Below, in pieces: positions 43,500 through 52,992 of a stretch of 64,000 nt of DNA. The translations under genes and the position numbers were made by a program. The notes beneath the pieces are model-generated. The model was not told the DNA's origin. It saw only the letters and a list, made by a program, of their open reading frames with translations, and searched no databases. Where the stretch lies: contig CM072880.1 of assembly GCA_036937835.1 (NCBI GenBank), positions 52,501-116,500 on the forward strand. The letters are read 5' to 3'. Within the stretch, counting starts at the first letter, position 1. Every line of letters starts with the position of its first letter. Source of the DNA: Pampus argenteus. Lineage: Eukaryota; Chordata; Actinopteri; Scombriformes; Stromateidae.

Positions 43500-44886
43500 T
43501 GATATTTGACCTGTATACTTACCTTTTAGTACTTACCAATTGGAAAATACTTACCTTATGTACTAACCCTAACCTAACCCTAACCCTAACCCTCTATCCC
43601 TAACCCTAATCCCACTCCGGACCCTAACCCTAACCTAAACCCTAATCCTAACCCTAACTAAACCTTAAATCCTAACCCTAACCCCCTAATCCAAGCCCTA
43701 ATTTTAATTCTAACCCTAACTCCTATACTTACCTTTTTGCTAACCCTAACCATCTCCTACTTACCTTTGTCCGTACCTTAACGTGTACGGGATCCTTCCA
43801 TTTACCTTTTCGGTGACCCCAATCATCCCCGTAACCCCTATACTTACCTGTTTTGGAACCCTAGTTATTTGGGAGTTTTGGGACGGGACCTGGAAGGAAA
43901 CACAGCATTAAAAACAATTACAGGGCTTAAAATAAATTCAGATCAATCAAAATTATACTTACATATTTCTTTTGGTATATTTAAAATTCATTTAAGGCTT
44001 ACCTCATTATGTTCATGGTTGTTGTACGTTTAAAACTCAGTTCGTACTTCATTTTGCATTTGAGGAGATTTTTTCGTATACGTAATACCCTTTAAGTTAT
44101 TTATGTGGTAAAAAAAGATTATAAATACTAAAAATGTATAAAAACAATTGTTTATATGGTTTAATGTAGTAAATTTCATGAGTATCTATGTCTAAGAATA
44201 AGTTTCATTATAAGTCTGATTTATTATATACGTTTTAAGTTGAATATATATGTGTTGGGGTTTTTTTCGTATACGGAATATCTTTTAAGTTATTTATGTG
44301 GGTACAAAAAGATTCAAAATGTATAAAAACAATGGTTTATAGTTAAAATGGTTCTATGTAGTAAATTTCATGAGTATCTGTATGTCTAAGAATAAGTTTC
44401 ATTTTTTTTAAAAATAAGTCTGATTTATTATATATGTTTTAAGTTAAAAATATATATATGTGTGAAGTTCATAGTAAATAGTTAAAAAAGGTTAAATATA
44501 GAGTTTAAATAGTTTATACGTACCGGGTACTTACCGGAGACGCAGCTGTTAAAAAAATAGGGGGCGGAGCTCTGAGGATATATAAGGGGGAGGATCAGGA
44601 GTGAGGGCTCATTTCTCCTTCGATCCTCGTCCGGATAACACCTCTCGCTCACCTAGAGGTTTTCTAAGGACAGGTTTTTGGTGTGTTTTTTTCTAGCCTG
44701 ATGAAGACCTAAACTGGTTGAAACGTTGCTTATTTTGATTATATATTTTTGTACACACCCTTCCTTTGTTATTTAAATAAATATTATATTTTTTTAAAAA
44801 GAAACTTGAAAGTCTATATATTTTTTTACTCTTCCGCAATTTTGGGAAGCTTTTTTTCTAGTTGAAAATAAAAAACTTAATTACAA

Positions 44887-46581
44887 ATGGATTACGGCTG
44901 GACCGAGGTGCGTTATGGACGGAGACGTCAGCAGGCCCGGCCGCCGCAATGGGACCGAGCTTACGGGAGGTCCGTCGGGTGGATGGACCGTGCACCCTCC
45001 ATCCCCCATCGGAGATGGAAGACATTCCCCTACCCTAACCGGCCAGTGCCTCCCCCAAGGGCCCCCCAGTATGCCGGTCCCCAACATCGCTCGTACGCGG
45101 ATGCTGTTCGCCAAGGATGGCCTCAACCAGCCCGGAGATGGTTTTCGCCACGGGACGGAGAAACAGAGGTCAGGCGACAGGCAGCGGATCCCCAGTTTGG
45201 GAAGCTGACCAGGAAACTTCACACAGTCATCAAGACAGTCCACCACCTGCAAAATGTTGCCGTAAAGCCAGGCAAGGCAGAGCCACGTATGATCGCCAGG
45301 ATGGTGGAGGTGCTGTCAGATATGATTAAGCCAGCTGCTCCCACCCAGAGGACAGCGGATCTGATAGTTGGAAACGCTAAAAACTGGGGGTACAACACCT
45401 ACCTGATTTTGATGGAGCACTACGAGACGTGCTTGGAGGAGCTGCTGGAGGAACTGACTGGGATCCTCACCCCAGACTGGAAGTCAGCCTTTGAGGTTGC
45501 GGTTCGATGGGCCAGACGTAACCTGACACGCATCACGCAGGATGCAATTGATCATGCAGAGGCCTTGGTCACAGCCAGGCAAACGGATGCGGGCTCGACA
45601 ACACAGGCACAGGTCCCCCGACAGACGAGACCCAGAGCCCAGGTCCAGAGCCAAGGTAGGCAGACACCTGTAAGGAAGACTGCAGCATCCACTACACCTG
45701 ATCAAGCCGATCCGCAAATTGACCAGCAGTCTGACTGGCACTTACCTCCACTGGAAATCCAAGGATCTCCACCAGACCGCAGAGGGTCGCAGCGGAGGAC
45801 CAGAGGTAGGATTTTGACCGAGGACAGCCTTCTTCAGGAGGAGTCGGAACGGCCAGAGGAATGTCGTGTTGTGGAGGACCACATTCATACCCCCACACAC
45901 TCGGAGCTGGGGGCTCTCTTTGACGAGCTACAGGCCGAGGAAGAGATGGAGGCTGCAGTTATGGATGAGGATGAGGACGAGTTTGTGGATTCACCTGATC
46001 GCTTCATCCAGCCAAAGCCACAGAGATATGGAGTGAACAGACATCCGACCACCCAGAAAAAGCTGACGGATTGGAGATTACAGGTGCAGAGGAAGAAAGA
46101 GTGGTTGATTATAGGGGATTCAAATGTTTCCAGCCTGCCAGAGCATTTTAACAAGGATGTGCAGATGGACAGCTTTCCAGGAGCCCACTTCCGCCATGCT
46201 CAAGCGCTTTTGGAAAAGACAGCTGCACCTCAAGACCTGATTGTGAAGAAAATTATTCTTTCATTTGGGATTTACGGCAGGGAAAATAAATTCAAGGAAA
46301 CCACAGTGAAGAACCTGCAAGGAGCAATTAGGGCGGCTAAGAGAAAGTTTCCCTACGCAGATGTTTGGGTTCCGATGGTGAACTATTCTCCAGCTCTCCC
46401 GGAAGACGAGAAGGACAACCTGGACATGTTAAATGACCACCTGGAGAAGAACATGGCCCACATCCCTCTTTTGCCGGAGAGGAGATTCCACACAGACAGT
46501 GATAACATACATTGGACAGCGGCAACGGGGAGAGCTATGTTCATTCACTGGATGACACATTTAAACATTGAGTCCCCGTGA
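44887..46581 (+). CDS. PLE ORF1 SGNH-like protein, 564 aa (copy 14)
   Basis: Protein identical to copy 1. Slippery heptamer 46560-46566. Confidence 0.87.
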   Translation: MDYGWTEVRYGRRRQQARPPQWDRAYGRSVGWMDRAPSIPHRRWKTFPYPNRPVPPPRAPQYAGPQHRSYADAVRQGWPQPARRWFSPRDGETEVRRQAADPQFGKLTRKLHTVIKTVHHLQNVAVKPGKAEPRMIARMVEVLSDMIKPAAPTQRTADLIVGNAKNWGYNTYLILMEHYETCLEELLEELTGILTPDWKSAFEVAVRWARRNLTRITQDAIDHAEALVTARQTDAGSTTQAQVPRQTRPRAQVQSQGRQTPVRKTAASTTPDQADPQIDQQSDWHLPPLEIQGSPPDRRGSQRRTRGRILTEDSLLQEESERPEECRVVEDHIHTPTHSELGALFDELQAEEEMEAAVMDEDEDEFVDSPDRFIQPKPQRYGVNRHPTTQKKLTDWRLQVQRKKEWLIIGDSNVSSLPEHFNKDVQMDSFPGAHFRHAQALLEKTAAPQDLIVKKIILSFGIYGRENKFKETTVKNLQGAIRAAKRKFPYADVWVPMVNYSPALPEDEKDNLDMLNDHLEKNMAHIPLLPERRFHTDSDNIHWTAATGRAMFIHWMTHLNIESP

Positions 46582-46612
46582 GTCTGACACAGGTGGGACC
46601 TCAGTCCTTTAA

Positions 46613-46920
46613 TGGACACAAAAACCTCAGATACTGGAAACACGGTTTGTCAGACTGCAATTTATTAGAAATCATAAGGACAGAACAATCCATAGAATCC
46701 AACAAGGGTTCAGTGTGAGGTCAAGTAATTGTAAGTATGTAATATTTTGTACAAAATGTTCCATGCAATATATTGGAGAAACCAAAAATACTTTGTCCAC
46801 ACGAATGATGCAACACAGATACAATTTGAACGGATTGGGAAAGAAAAAAGAGGGAATAATATTGGATATTTTTATTTAGGGACAAAGGAACCATTTGGCG
46901 TTAATGTTAAATACAATTAA
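46613..46920 (+). pseudogene. PLE RT C-terminal remnant (copy 14)
   Basis: In-frame TAG at 46877-46879; the final segment ends 46918-46920. Confidence 0.83.
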
Positions 46921-48307
46921 TGATATTTGACCTGTATACTTACCTTTTAGTACTTACCAATTGGAAAATACTTACCTTATGTACTAACCCTAACCTAACC
47001 CTAACCCTAACCCTCTATCCCTAACCCTAATCCCACTCCGGACCCTAACCCTAACCTAAACCCTAATCCTAACCCTAACTAAACCTTAAATCCTAACCCT
47101 AACCCCCTAATCCAAGCCCTAATTTTAATTCTAACCCTAACTCCTATACTTACCTTTTTGCTAACCCTAACCATCTCCTACTTACCTTTGTCCGTACCTT
47201 AACGTGTACGGGATCCTTCCATTTACCTTTTCGGTGACCCCAATCATCCCCGTAACCCCTATACTTACCTGTTTTGGAACCCTAGTTATTTGGGAGTTTT
47301 GGGACGGGACCTGGAAGGAAACACAGCATTAAAAACAATTACAGGGCTTAAAATAAATTCAGATCAATCAAAATTATACTTACATATTTCTTTTGGTATA
47401 TTTAAAATTCATTTAAGGCTTACCTCATTATGTTCATGGTTGTTGTACGTTTAAAACTCAGTTCGTACTTCATTTTGCATTTGAGGAGATTTTTTCGTAT
47501 ACGTAATACCCTTTAAGTTATTTATGTGGTAAAAAAAGATTATAAATACTAAAAATGTATAAAAACAATTGTTTATATGGTTTAATGTAGTAAATTTCAT
47601 GAGTATCTATGTCTAAGAATAAGTTTCATTATAAGTCTGATTTATTATATACGTTTTAAGTTGAATATATATGTGTTGGGGTTTTTTTCGTATACGGAAT
47701 ATCTTTTAAGTTATTTATGTGGGTACAAAAAGATTCAAAATGTATAAAAACAATGGTTTATAGTTAAAATGGTTCTATGTAGTAAATTTCATGAGTATCT
47801 GTATGTCTAAGAATAAGTTTCATTTTTTTTAAAAATAAGTCTGATTTATTATATATGTTTTAAGTTAAAAATATATATATGTGTGAAGTTCATAGTAAAT
47901 AGTTAAAAAAGGTTAAATATAGAGTTTAAATAGTTTATACGTACCGGGTACTTACCGGAGACGCAGCTGTTAAAAAAATAGGGGGCGGAGCTCTGAGGAT
48001 ATATAAGGGGGAGGATCAGGAGTGAGGGCTCATTTCTCCTTCGATCCTCGTCCGGATAACACCTCTCGCTCACCTAGAGGTTTTCTAAGGACAGGTTTTT
48101 GGTGTGTTTTTTTCTAGCCTGATGAAGACCTAAACTGGTTGAAACGTTGCTTATTTTGATTATATATTTTTGTACACACCCTTCCTTTGTTATTTAAATA
48201 AATATTATATTTTTTTAAAAAGAAACTTGAAAGTCTATATATTTTTTTACTCTTCCGCAATTTTGGGAAGCTTTTTTTCTAGTTGAAAATAAAAAACTTA
48301 ATTACAA

Positions 48308-50002
48308 ATGGATTACGGCTGGACCGAGGTGCGTTATGGACGGAGACGTCAGCAGGCCCGGCCGCCGCAATGGGACCGAGCTTACGGGAGGTCCGTCGGG
48401 TGGATGGACCGTGCACCCTCCATCCCCCATCGGAGATGGAAGACATTCCCCTACCCTAACCGGCCAGTGCCTCCCCCAAGGGCCCCCCAGTATGCCGGTC
48501 CCCAACATCGCTCGTACGCGGATGCTGTTCGCCAAGGATGGCCTCAACCAGCCCGGAGATGGTTTTCGCCACGGGACGGAGAAACAGAGGTCAGGCGACA
48601 GGCAGCGGATCCCCAGTTTGGGAAGCTGACCAGGAAACTTCACACAGTCATCAAGACAGTCCACCACCTGCAAAATGTTGCCGTAAAGCCAGGCAAGGCA
48701 GAGCCACGTATGATCGCCAGGATGGTGGAGGTGCTGTCAGATATGATTAAGCCAGCTGCTCCCACCCAGAGGACAGCGGATCTGATAGTTGGAAACGCTA
48801 AAAACTGGGGGTACAACACCTACCTGATTTTGATGGAGCACTACGAGACGTGCTTGGAGGAGCTGCTGGAGGAACTGACTGGGATCCTCACCCCAGACTG
48901 GAAGTCAGCCTTTGAGGTTGCGGTTCGATGGGCCAGACGTAACCTGACACGCATCACGCAGGATGCAATTGATCATGCAGAGGCCTTGGTCACAGCCAGG
49001 CAAACGGATGCGGGCTCGACAACACAGGCACAGGTCCCCCGACAGACGAGACCCAGAGCCCAGGTCCAGAGCCAAGGTAGGCAGACACCTGTAAGGAAGA
49101 CTGCAGCATCCACTACACCTGATCAAGCCGATCCGCAAATTGACCAGCAGTCTGACTGGCACTTACCTCCACTGGAAATCCAAGGATCTCCACCAGACCG
49201 CAGAGGGTCGCAGCGGAGGACCAGAGGTAGGATTTTGACCGAGGACAGCCTTCTTCAGGAGGAGTCGGAACGGCCAGAGGAATGTCGTGTTGTGGAGGAC
49301 CACATTCATACCCCCACACACTCGGAGCTGGGGGCTCTCTTTGACGAGCTACAGGCCGAGGAAGAGATGGAGGCTGCAGTTATGGATGAGGATGAGGACG
49401 AGTTTGTGGATTCACCTGATCGCTTCATCCAGCCAAAGCCACAGAGATATGGAGTGAACAGACATCCGACCACCCAGAAAAAGCTGACGGATTGGAGATT
49501 ACAGGTGCAGAGGAAGAAAGAGTGGTTGATTATAGGGGATTCAAATGTTTCCAGCCTGCCAGAGCATTTTAACAAGGATGTGCAGATGGACAGCTTTCCA
49601 GGAGCCCACTTCCGCCATGCTCAAGCGCTTTTGGAAAAGACAGCTGCACCTCAAGACCTGATTGTGAAGAAAATTATTCTTTCATTTGGGATTTACGGCA
49701 GGGAAAATAAATTCAAGGAAACCACAGTGAAGAACCTGCAAGGAGCAATTAGGGCGGCTAAGAGAAAGTTTCCCTACGCAGATGTTTGGGTTCCGATGGT
49801 GAACTATTCTCCAGCTCTCCCGGAAGACGAGAAGGACAACCTGGACATGTTAAATGACCACCTGGAGAAGAACATGGCCCACATCCCTCTTTTGCCGGAG
49901 AGGAGATTCCACACAGACAGTGATAACATACATTGGACAGCGGCAACGGGGAGAGCTATGTTCATTCACTGGATGACACATTTAAACATTGAGTCCCCGT
50001 GA
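48308..50002 (+). CDS. PLE ORF1 SGNH-like protein, 564 aa (copy 15)
   Basis: Protein identical to copy 1. Slippery heptamer 49981-49987. This is the complete ORF1 copy closest to the telomeric tract. Confidence 0.87.
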   Translation: MDYGWTEVRYGRRRQQARPPQWDRAYGRSVGWMDRAPSIPHRRWKTFPYPNRPVPPPRAPQYAGPQHRSYADAVRQGWPQPARRWFSPRDGETEVRRQAADPQFGKLTRKLHTVIKTVHHLQNVAVKPGKAEPRMIARMVEVLSDMIKPAAPTQRTADLIVGNAKNWGYNTYLILMEHYETCLEELLEELTGILTPDWKSAFEVAVRWARRNLTRITQDAIDHAEALVTARQTDAGSTTQAQVPRQTRPRAQVQSQGRQTPVRKTAASTTPDQADPQIDQQSDWHLPPLEIQGSPPDRRGSQRRTRGRILTEDSLLQEESERPEECRVVEDHIHTPTHSELGALFDELQAEEEMEAAVMDEDEDEFVDSPDRFIQPKPQRYGVNRHPTTQKKLTDWRLQVQRKKEWLIIGDSNVSSLPEHFNKDVQMDSFPGAHFRHAQALLEKTAAPQDLIVKKIILSFGIYGRENKFKETTVKNLQGAIRAAKRKFPYADVWVPMVNYSPALPEDEKDNLDMLNDHLEKNMAHIPLLPERRFHTDSDNIHWTAATGRAMFIHWMTHLNIESP

Positions 50003-50033
50003 GTCTGACACAGGTGGGACCTCAGTCCTTTAA

Positions 50034-50341
50034 TGGACACAAAAACCTCAGATACTGGAAACACGGTTTGTCAGACTGCAATTTATTAGAAATCATAAGG
50101 ACAGAACAATCCATAGAATCCAACAAGGGTTCAGTGTGAGGTCAAGTAATTGTAAGTATGTAATATTTTGTACAAAATGTTCCATGCAATATATTGGAGA
50201 AACCAAAAATACTTTGTCCACACGAATGATGCAACACAGATACAATTTGAACGGATTGGGAAAGAAAAAAGAGGGAATAATATTGGATATTTTTATTTAG
50301 GGACAAAGGAACCATTTGGCGTTAATGTTAAATACAATTAA
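50034..50341 (+). pseudogene. PLE RT C-terminal remnant (copy 15)
   Basis: In-frame TAG at 50298-50300; the final segment ends 50339-50341. Confidence 0.83.
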
Positions 50342-51315
50342 TGATATTTGACCTGTATACTTACCTTTTAGTACTTACCAATTGGAAAATACTTACCTTA
50401 TGTACTAACCCTAACCTAACCCTAACCCTAACCCTCTATCCCTAACCCTAATCCCACTCCGGACCCTAACCCTAACCTAAACCCTAATCCTAACCCTAAC
50501 TAAACCTTAAATCCTAACCCTAACCCCCTAATCCAAGCCCTAATTTTAATTCTAACCCTAACTCCTATACTTACCTTTTTGCTAACCCTAACCATCTCCT
50601 ACTTACCTTTGTCCGTACCTTAACGTGTACGGGATCCTTCCATTTACCTTTTCGGTGACCCCAATCATCCCCGTAACCCCTATACTTACCTGTTTTGGAA
50701 CCCTAGTTATTTGGGAGTTTTGGGACGGGACCTGGAAGGAAACACAGCATTAAAAACAATTACAGGGCTTAAAATAAATTCAGATCAATCAAAATTATAC
50801 TTACATATTTCTTTTGGTATATTTAAAATTCATTTAAGGCTTACCTCATTATGTTCATGGTTGTTGTACGTTTAAAACTCAGTTCGTACTTCATTTTGCA
50901 TTTGAGGAGATTTTTTCGTATACGTAATACCCTTTAAGTTATTTATGTGGTAAAAAAAGATTATAAATACTAAAAATGTATAAAAACAATTGTTTATATG
51001 GTTTAATGTAGTAAATTTCATGAGTATCTATGTCTAAGAATAAGTTTCATTATAAGTCTGATTTATTATATACGTTTTAAGTTGAATATATATGTGTTGG
51101 GGTTTTTTTCGTATACGGAATATCTTTTAAGTTATTTATGTGGGTACAAAAAGATTCAAAATGTATAAAAACAATGGTTTATAGTTAAAATGGTTCTATG
51201 TAGTAAATTTCATGAGTATCTGTATGTCTAAGAATAAGTTTCATTTTTTTTAAAAATAAGTCTGATTTATTATATATGTTTTAAGTTAAAAATATATATA
51301 TGTGTGAAGTTCATA

Positions 51316-51882
51316 GTAAATAGTTAAAAAAGGTTAAATATAGAGTTTAAATAGTTTATACGTACCGGGTACTTACCGGAGACGCAGCTGTTAAAAAAAT
51401 AGGGGGCGGAGCTCTGAGGATATATAAGGGGGAGGATCAGGAGTGAGGGCTCATTTCTCCTTCGATCCTCGTCCGGATAACACCTCTCGCTCACCTAGAG
51501 GTTTTCTAAGGACAGGTTTTTGGTGTGTTTTTTTCTAGCCTGATGAAGACCTAAACTGGTTGAAACGTTGCTTATTTTGATTATATATTTTTGTACACAC
51601 CCTTCCTTTGTTATTTAAATAAATATTATATTTTTTTAAAAAGAAACTTGAAAGTCTATATATTTTTTTACTCTTCCGCAATTTTGGGAAGCTTTTTTTC
51701 TAGTTGAAAATAAAAAACTTAATTACAAATGGATTACGGCTGGACCGAGGTGCGTTATGGACGGAGACGTCAGCAGGCCCGGCCGCCGCAATGGGACCGA
51801 GCTTACGGGAGGTCCGTCGGGTGGATGGACCGTGCACCCTCCATCCCCCATCGGAGATGGAAGACATTCCCCTACCCTAACC
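51316..51882 (+). mobile_element. Family 1 unit, copy 16, truncated at a telomere junction
   Basis: The first 567 bp of a unit are present, with TATA box 51421-51428, hammerhead-like motif 51522-51601 and ORF1 start 51729. Identity with the other copies ends after the motif CCTACCCTAACC (51871-51882): the next base in an intact unit is G, here it is C and telomeric repeat continues. The missing part is the 3' part of the element, so the break is not the 5' truncation usual for incomplete reverse transcription. Confidence 0.92.
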
Positions 51883-51950
51883 CTAACCCTAACCCTAACC
51901 CTAACCCTCTAACCCTAACCCTAACCCTAACCCTAACCCTAACCCTCTAA
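51729..51950 (+). pseudogene. Truncated ORF1 reading into telomeric repeat
   Basis: The first 51 codons match ORF1 up to the Phe-Pro-Tyr-Pro-Asn stretch. After that the frame crosses the telomeric repeat, encodes Pro-Asn then (after a CCCTCTAA variant shifts the phase) Leu-Thr dipeptides, and stops at TAA 51948-51950. The helical and SGNH domains are missing, so no functional ORF1 product is expected. The promoter upstream is intact and could still drive transcription toward the telomeric tract. Confidence 0.85.
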
Positions 51951-51990
51951 CCCTAACCCTAACCCTAACCCTAACCCTAACCCTAACCCT
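51874..51990. repeat. Interstitial telomeric repeat tract, (CCCTAA)n
   Basis: About 117 bp of near-perfect CCCTAA hexamers with two CCCTCTAA variants (51905-51912 and 51943-51950, 38 bp apart). It is much cleaner than the degenerate tracts carried inside either element, so it was probably made by telomerase or copied from a true telomere. It separates the two arrays. C-strand orientation on + indicates that the chromosome end lay to the left when it was formed; family 1 now lies distal to it. Confidence 0.93.
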
Positions 51991-52197
51991 TCTACCCTCC
52001 AACCCTAACCCTAATACCTAACCCTAACCATAACACCTAACCCTAATACCTAACCCTAAACCTAACCTTAACACCTAACCCTAACACCTAACCCTAACCC
52101 TAATACCTAACCCTAACCCTAACACCTAACCCTAATACCTAACCCTAACCCCCAACCCTAATCTTAACGTCTGATCCTAACCCATAACACTAACCCT
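51988..52197 (+). repeat. Degenerate telomere-like tract of family 2 (13-bp-type variants)
   Basis: The repeat is not plain hexamers but mostly ACCTAACCCTAAT and ACCTAACCCTAAC, interspersed with CCCTAA. In the following units the same region starts slightly earlier with CCTAACCCGAACC (57118-57364 and 62285-62531). It lies downstream of the RT stop in the preceding unit and on the coding strand is C-rich, so the RNA could pair with TTAGGG DNA. Confidence 0.9.
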
Positions 52198-52435
52198 GAG
52201 CTTAACTAAGAGGGATAATATACTTAAAACATTTATATATAAATAATACAGTTAAAACCATTTTAGAGGGGTTATACAAGACGAATTGGGAGGGTATTGT
52301 AAAATTAACTCTAAATGCATTCTTTAAGGATGAAAGTATGACTAGGGGATCTTAAAATTCATTTAAATTCATTTTTATGGGTTTATTTCTTAAAAAGGGA
52401 CAAAATTTCATTATAAAATCAGATTTAAAATTTTA
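52198..52435. other. AT-rich flank upstream of the family 2 promoter
   Basis: No gene recognised. The segment around 52408-52430 (TTTCATTATAA then TCAGATTTA) resembles the family 1 spacer near 3152-3172, so the upstream regions of the two families share ancestry. Confidence 0.5.
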
Positions 52436-52641
52436 GGGGGCGGGGCTACAAAAGGGGCGTGGTTTTAATAACACGGGGATTAGTTTGGTTATACGGATCA
52501 ATGGGATGAATTTGGAATAATTTGGTAGAAGGGAAAAACCTTAAAAACAGAAAAGCTAAAACTTCATTGTCGTATACGGTAAGCACTAGCTAAAAAAAAC
52601 AGAGGGTATAAATACAGGGGAGGGAGGGAGCAGCTCATTCT
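52436..52641 (+). promoter_or_regulatory. RNA polymerase II-type promoter of family 2
   Basis: Two GC-rich boxes (GGGGGCGGGGCT 52436-52447; GGGGCGTGG 52454-52462), a palindrome CGTATACG (52571-52578), a TATA box TATAAATA (52607-52614) and an initiator-like TCATTCT (52635-52641) whose A at 52637 lies 30 bp from the TATA start. The order matches family 1. The predicted 5' UTR is about 356 nt and contains the hammerhead ribozyme. Confidence 0.72.
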
Positions 52642-52710
52642 GCTTTCAGCTTTCGAAGGAGCAACATCTCAATATAAGAGCACTACCAGCCTAGTTTTCA
52701 GTTCTTTTTC

Positions 52711-52766
52711 AAGTGCCCGGACCTGAAGAAGACCTGATACGGTCGAAACGTCGTCGACGGGCACTT
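52711..52766 (+). ncRNA. Hammerhead ribozyme (type I, PLE class)
   Basis: Core CTGAAGA 52723-52729 fits CUGANGA. Helix II is GACC 52731-52734 with GGTC 52741-52744 around a 6-nt loop. GAAA is 52745-52748. Helix III is minimal (A52748-T54 and C49-G53, 3-nt loop), giving cleavage after GTC at 52755. Helix I has C52722-G56 and G20-C58 around an A.A mismatch, then 8 perfect pairs (52711-52718 with 52759-52766). One extra A (52730) between core and helix II departs from the classic core. Hammerheads with tiny helix III are known in PLEs, some acting as dimers. Cleavage would remove the capped leader or cut multi-unit transcripts to unit length. Confidence 0.82.
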
Positions 52767-52992
52767 ATTGATCGGTTATTGATTTTCAATTAGATTGATT
52801 ATTTTTGATTAATATTTGATTTTTATTTGATTTTTTTTCAATCTTTTTTATTTTGGGTATCTTAGGAATTCTTTTGTTTATAATCCATATATATATTGAG
52901 TGTAATTCATATATCTTAGAAAACAATTATTTAATAGAATAACAAAGGCTACGTTAAAAAGGAAAAGAGAGAGAAAGAGAAAGAGAGAAGAA
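52767..52992 (+). other. Family 2 5' UTR with GA-rich tract before ORF1
   Basis: AT-rich leader without a coding frame, ending in an almost pure purine run (52959-52992) of GAAAGAGA-type sequence directly before the ATG. It could act in translation of uncapped RNA or in splicing; neither is demonstrated. Confidence 0.5.

Larger units (their letters stand above)
41053..44473 (+). mobile_element. Family 1 unit, copy 13
   Basis: TATA box 41158-41165; hammerhead-like motif 41259-41338; CCCTAA-rich tract 43563-43752; spacer duplication 44069-44465. Confidence 0.88.
44474..47894 (+). mobile_element. Family 1 unit, copy 14
   Basis: TATA box 44579-44586; hammerhead-like motif 44680-44759; CCCTAA-rich tract 46984-47173; spacer duplication 47490-47886. 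Confidence 0.88.
47895..51315 (+). mobile_element. Family 1 unit, copy 15 (last complete)
   Basis: TATA box 48000-48007; hammerhead-like motif 48101-48180; CCCTAA-rich tract 50405-50594; spacer duplication 50911-51307. Joined to the truncated copy 16 with no intervening sequence. Confidence 0.88.
1..51882 (+). repeat. Tandem array of 3421-bp family 1 PLE-derived units (15 complete + 1 truncated)
   Basis: The sequence repeats head to tail with an exact period of 3421 bp. Unit starts are 1, 3422, 6843 and so on up to 51316; the phase is arbitrary because the array is already in progress at base 1. Each unit contains promoter, ORF1, RT remnant, CCCTAA-rich tract and AT-rich spacer. Only three single-base differences were noticed: G at 2241 where other copies have T, A at 16602 where others have T, and T at 29251 where others have C. 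This implies very recent amplification or strong homogenisation. The array ends at 51882 inside ORF1 of unit 16, at a telomere-like motif. Confidence 0.98.

Noticed and set aside
1..51882. CRISPR array or satellite DNA
   Set aside because: The 3.4-kb repeats carry promoters, ORFs and retroelement remnants, with no short repeat/spacer pattern.
1..51882. Assembly artefact as the source of the array
   Set aside because: Not excluded, but private substitutions in copies 1, 5 and 9 and a unique truncated end argue against simple duplication of a single read; raw-read support would decide it.
51874..51990. Present-day chromosome end
   Set aside because: Sequence continues on both sides for many kilobases and the tract is only about 117 bp.
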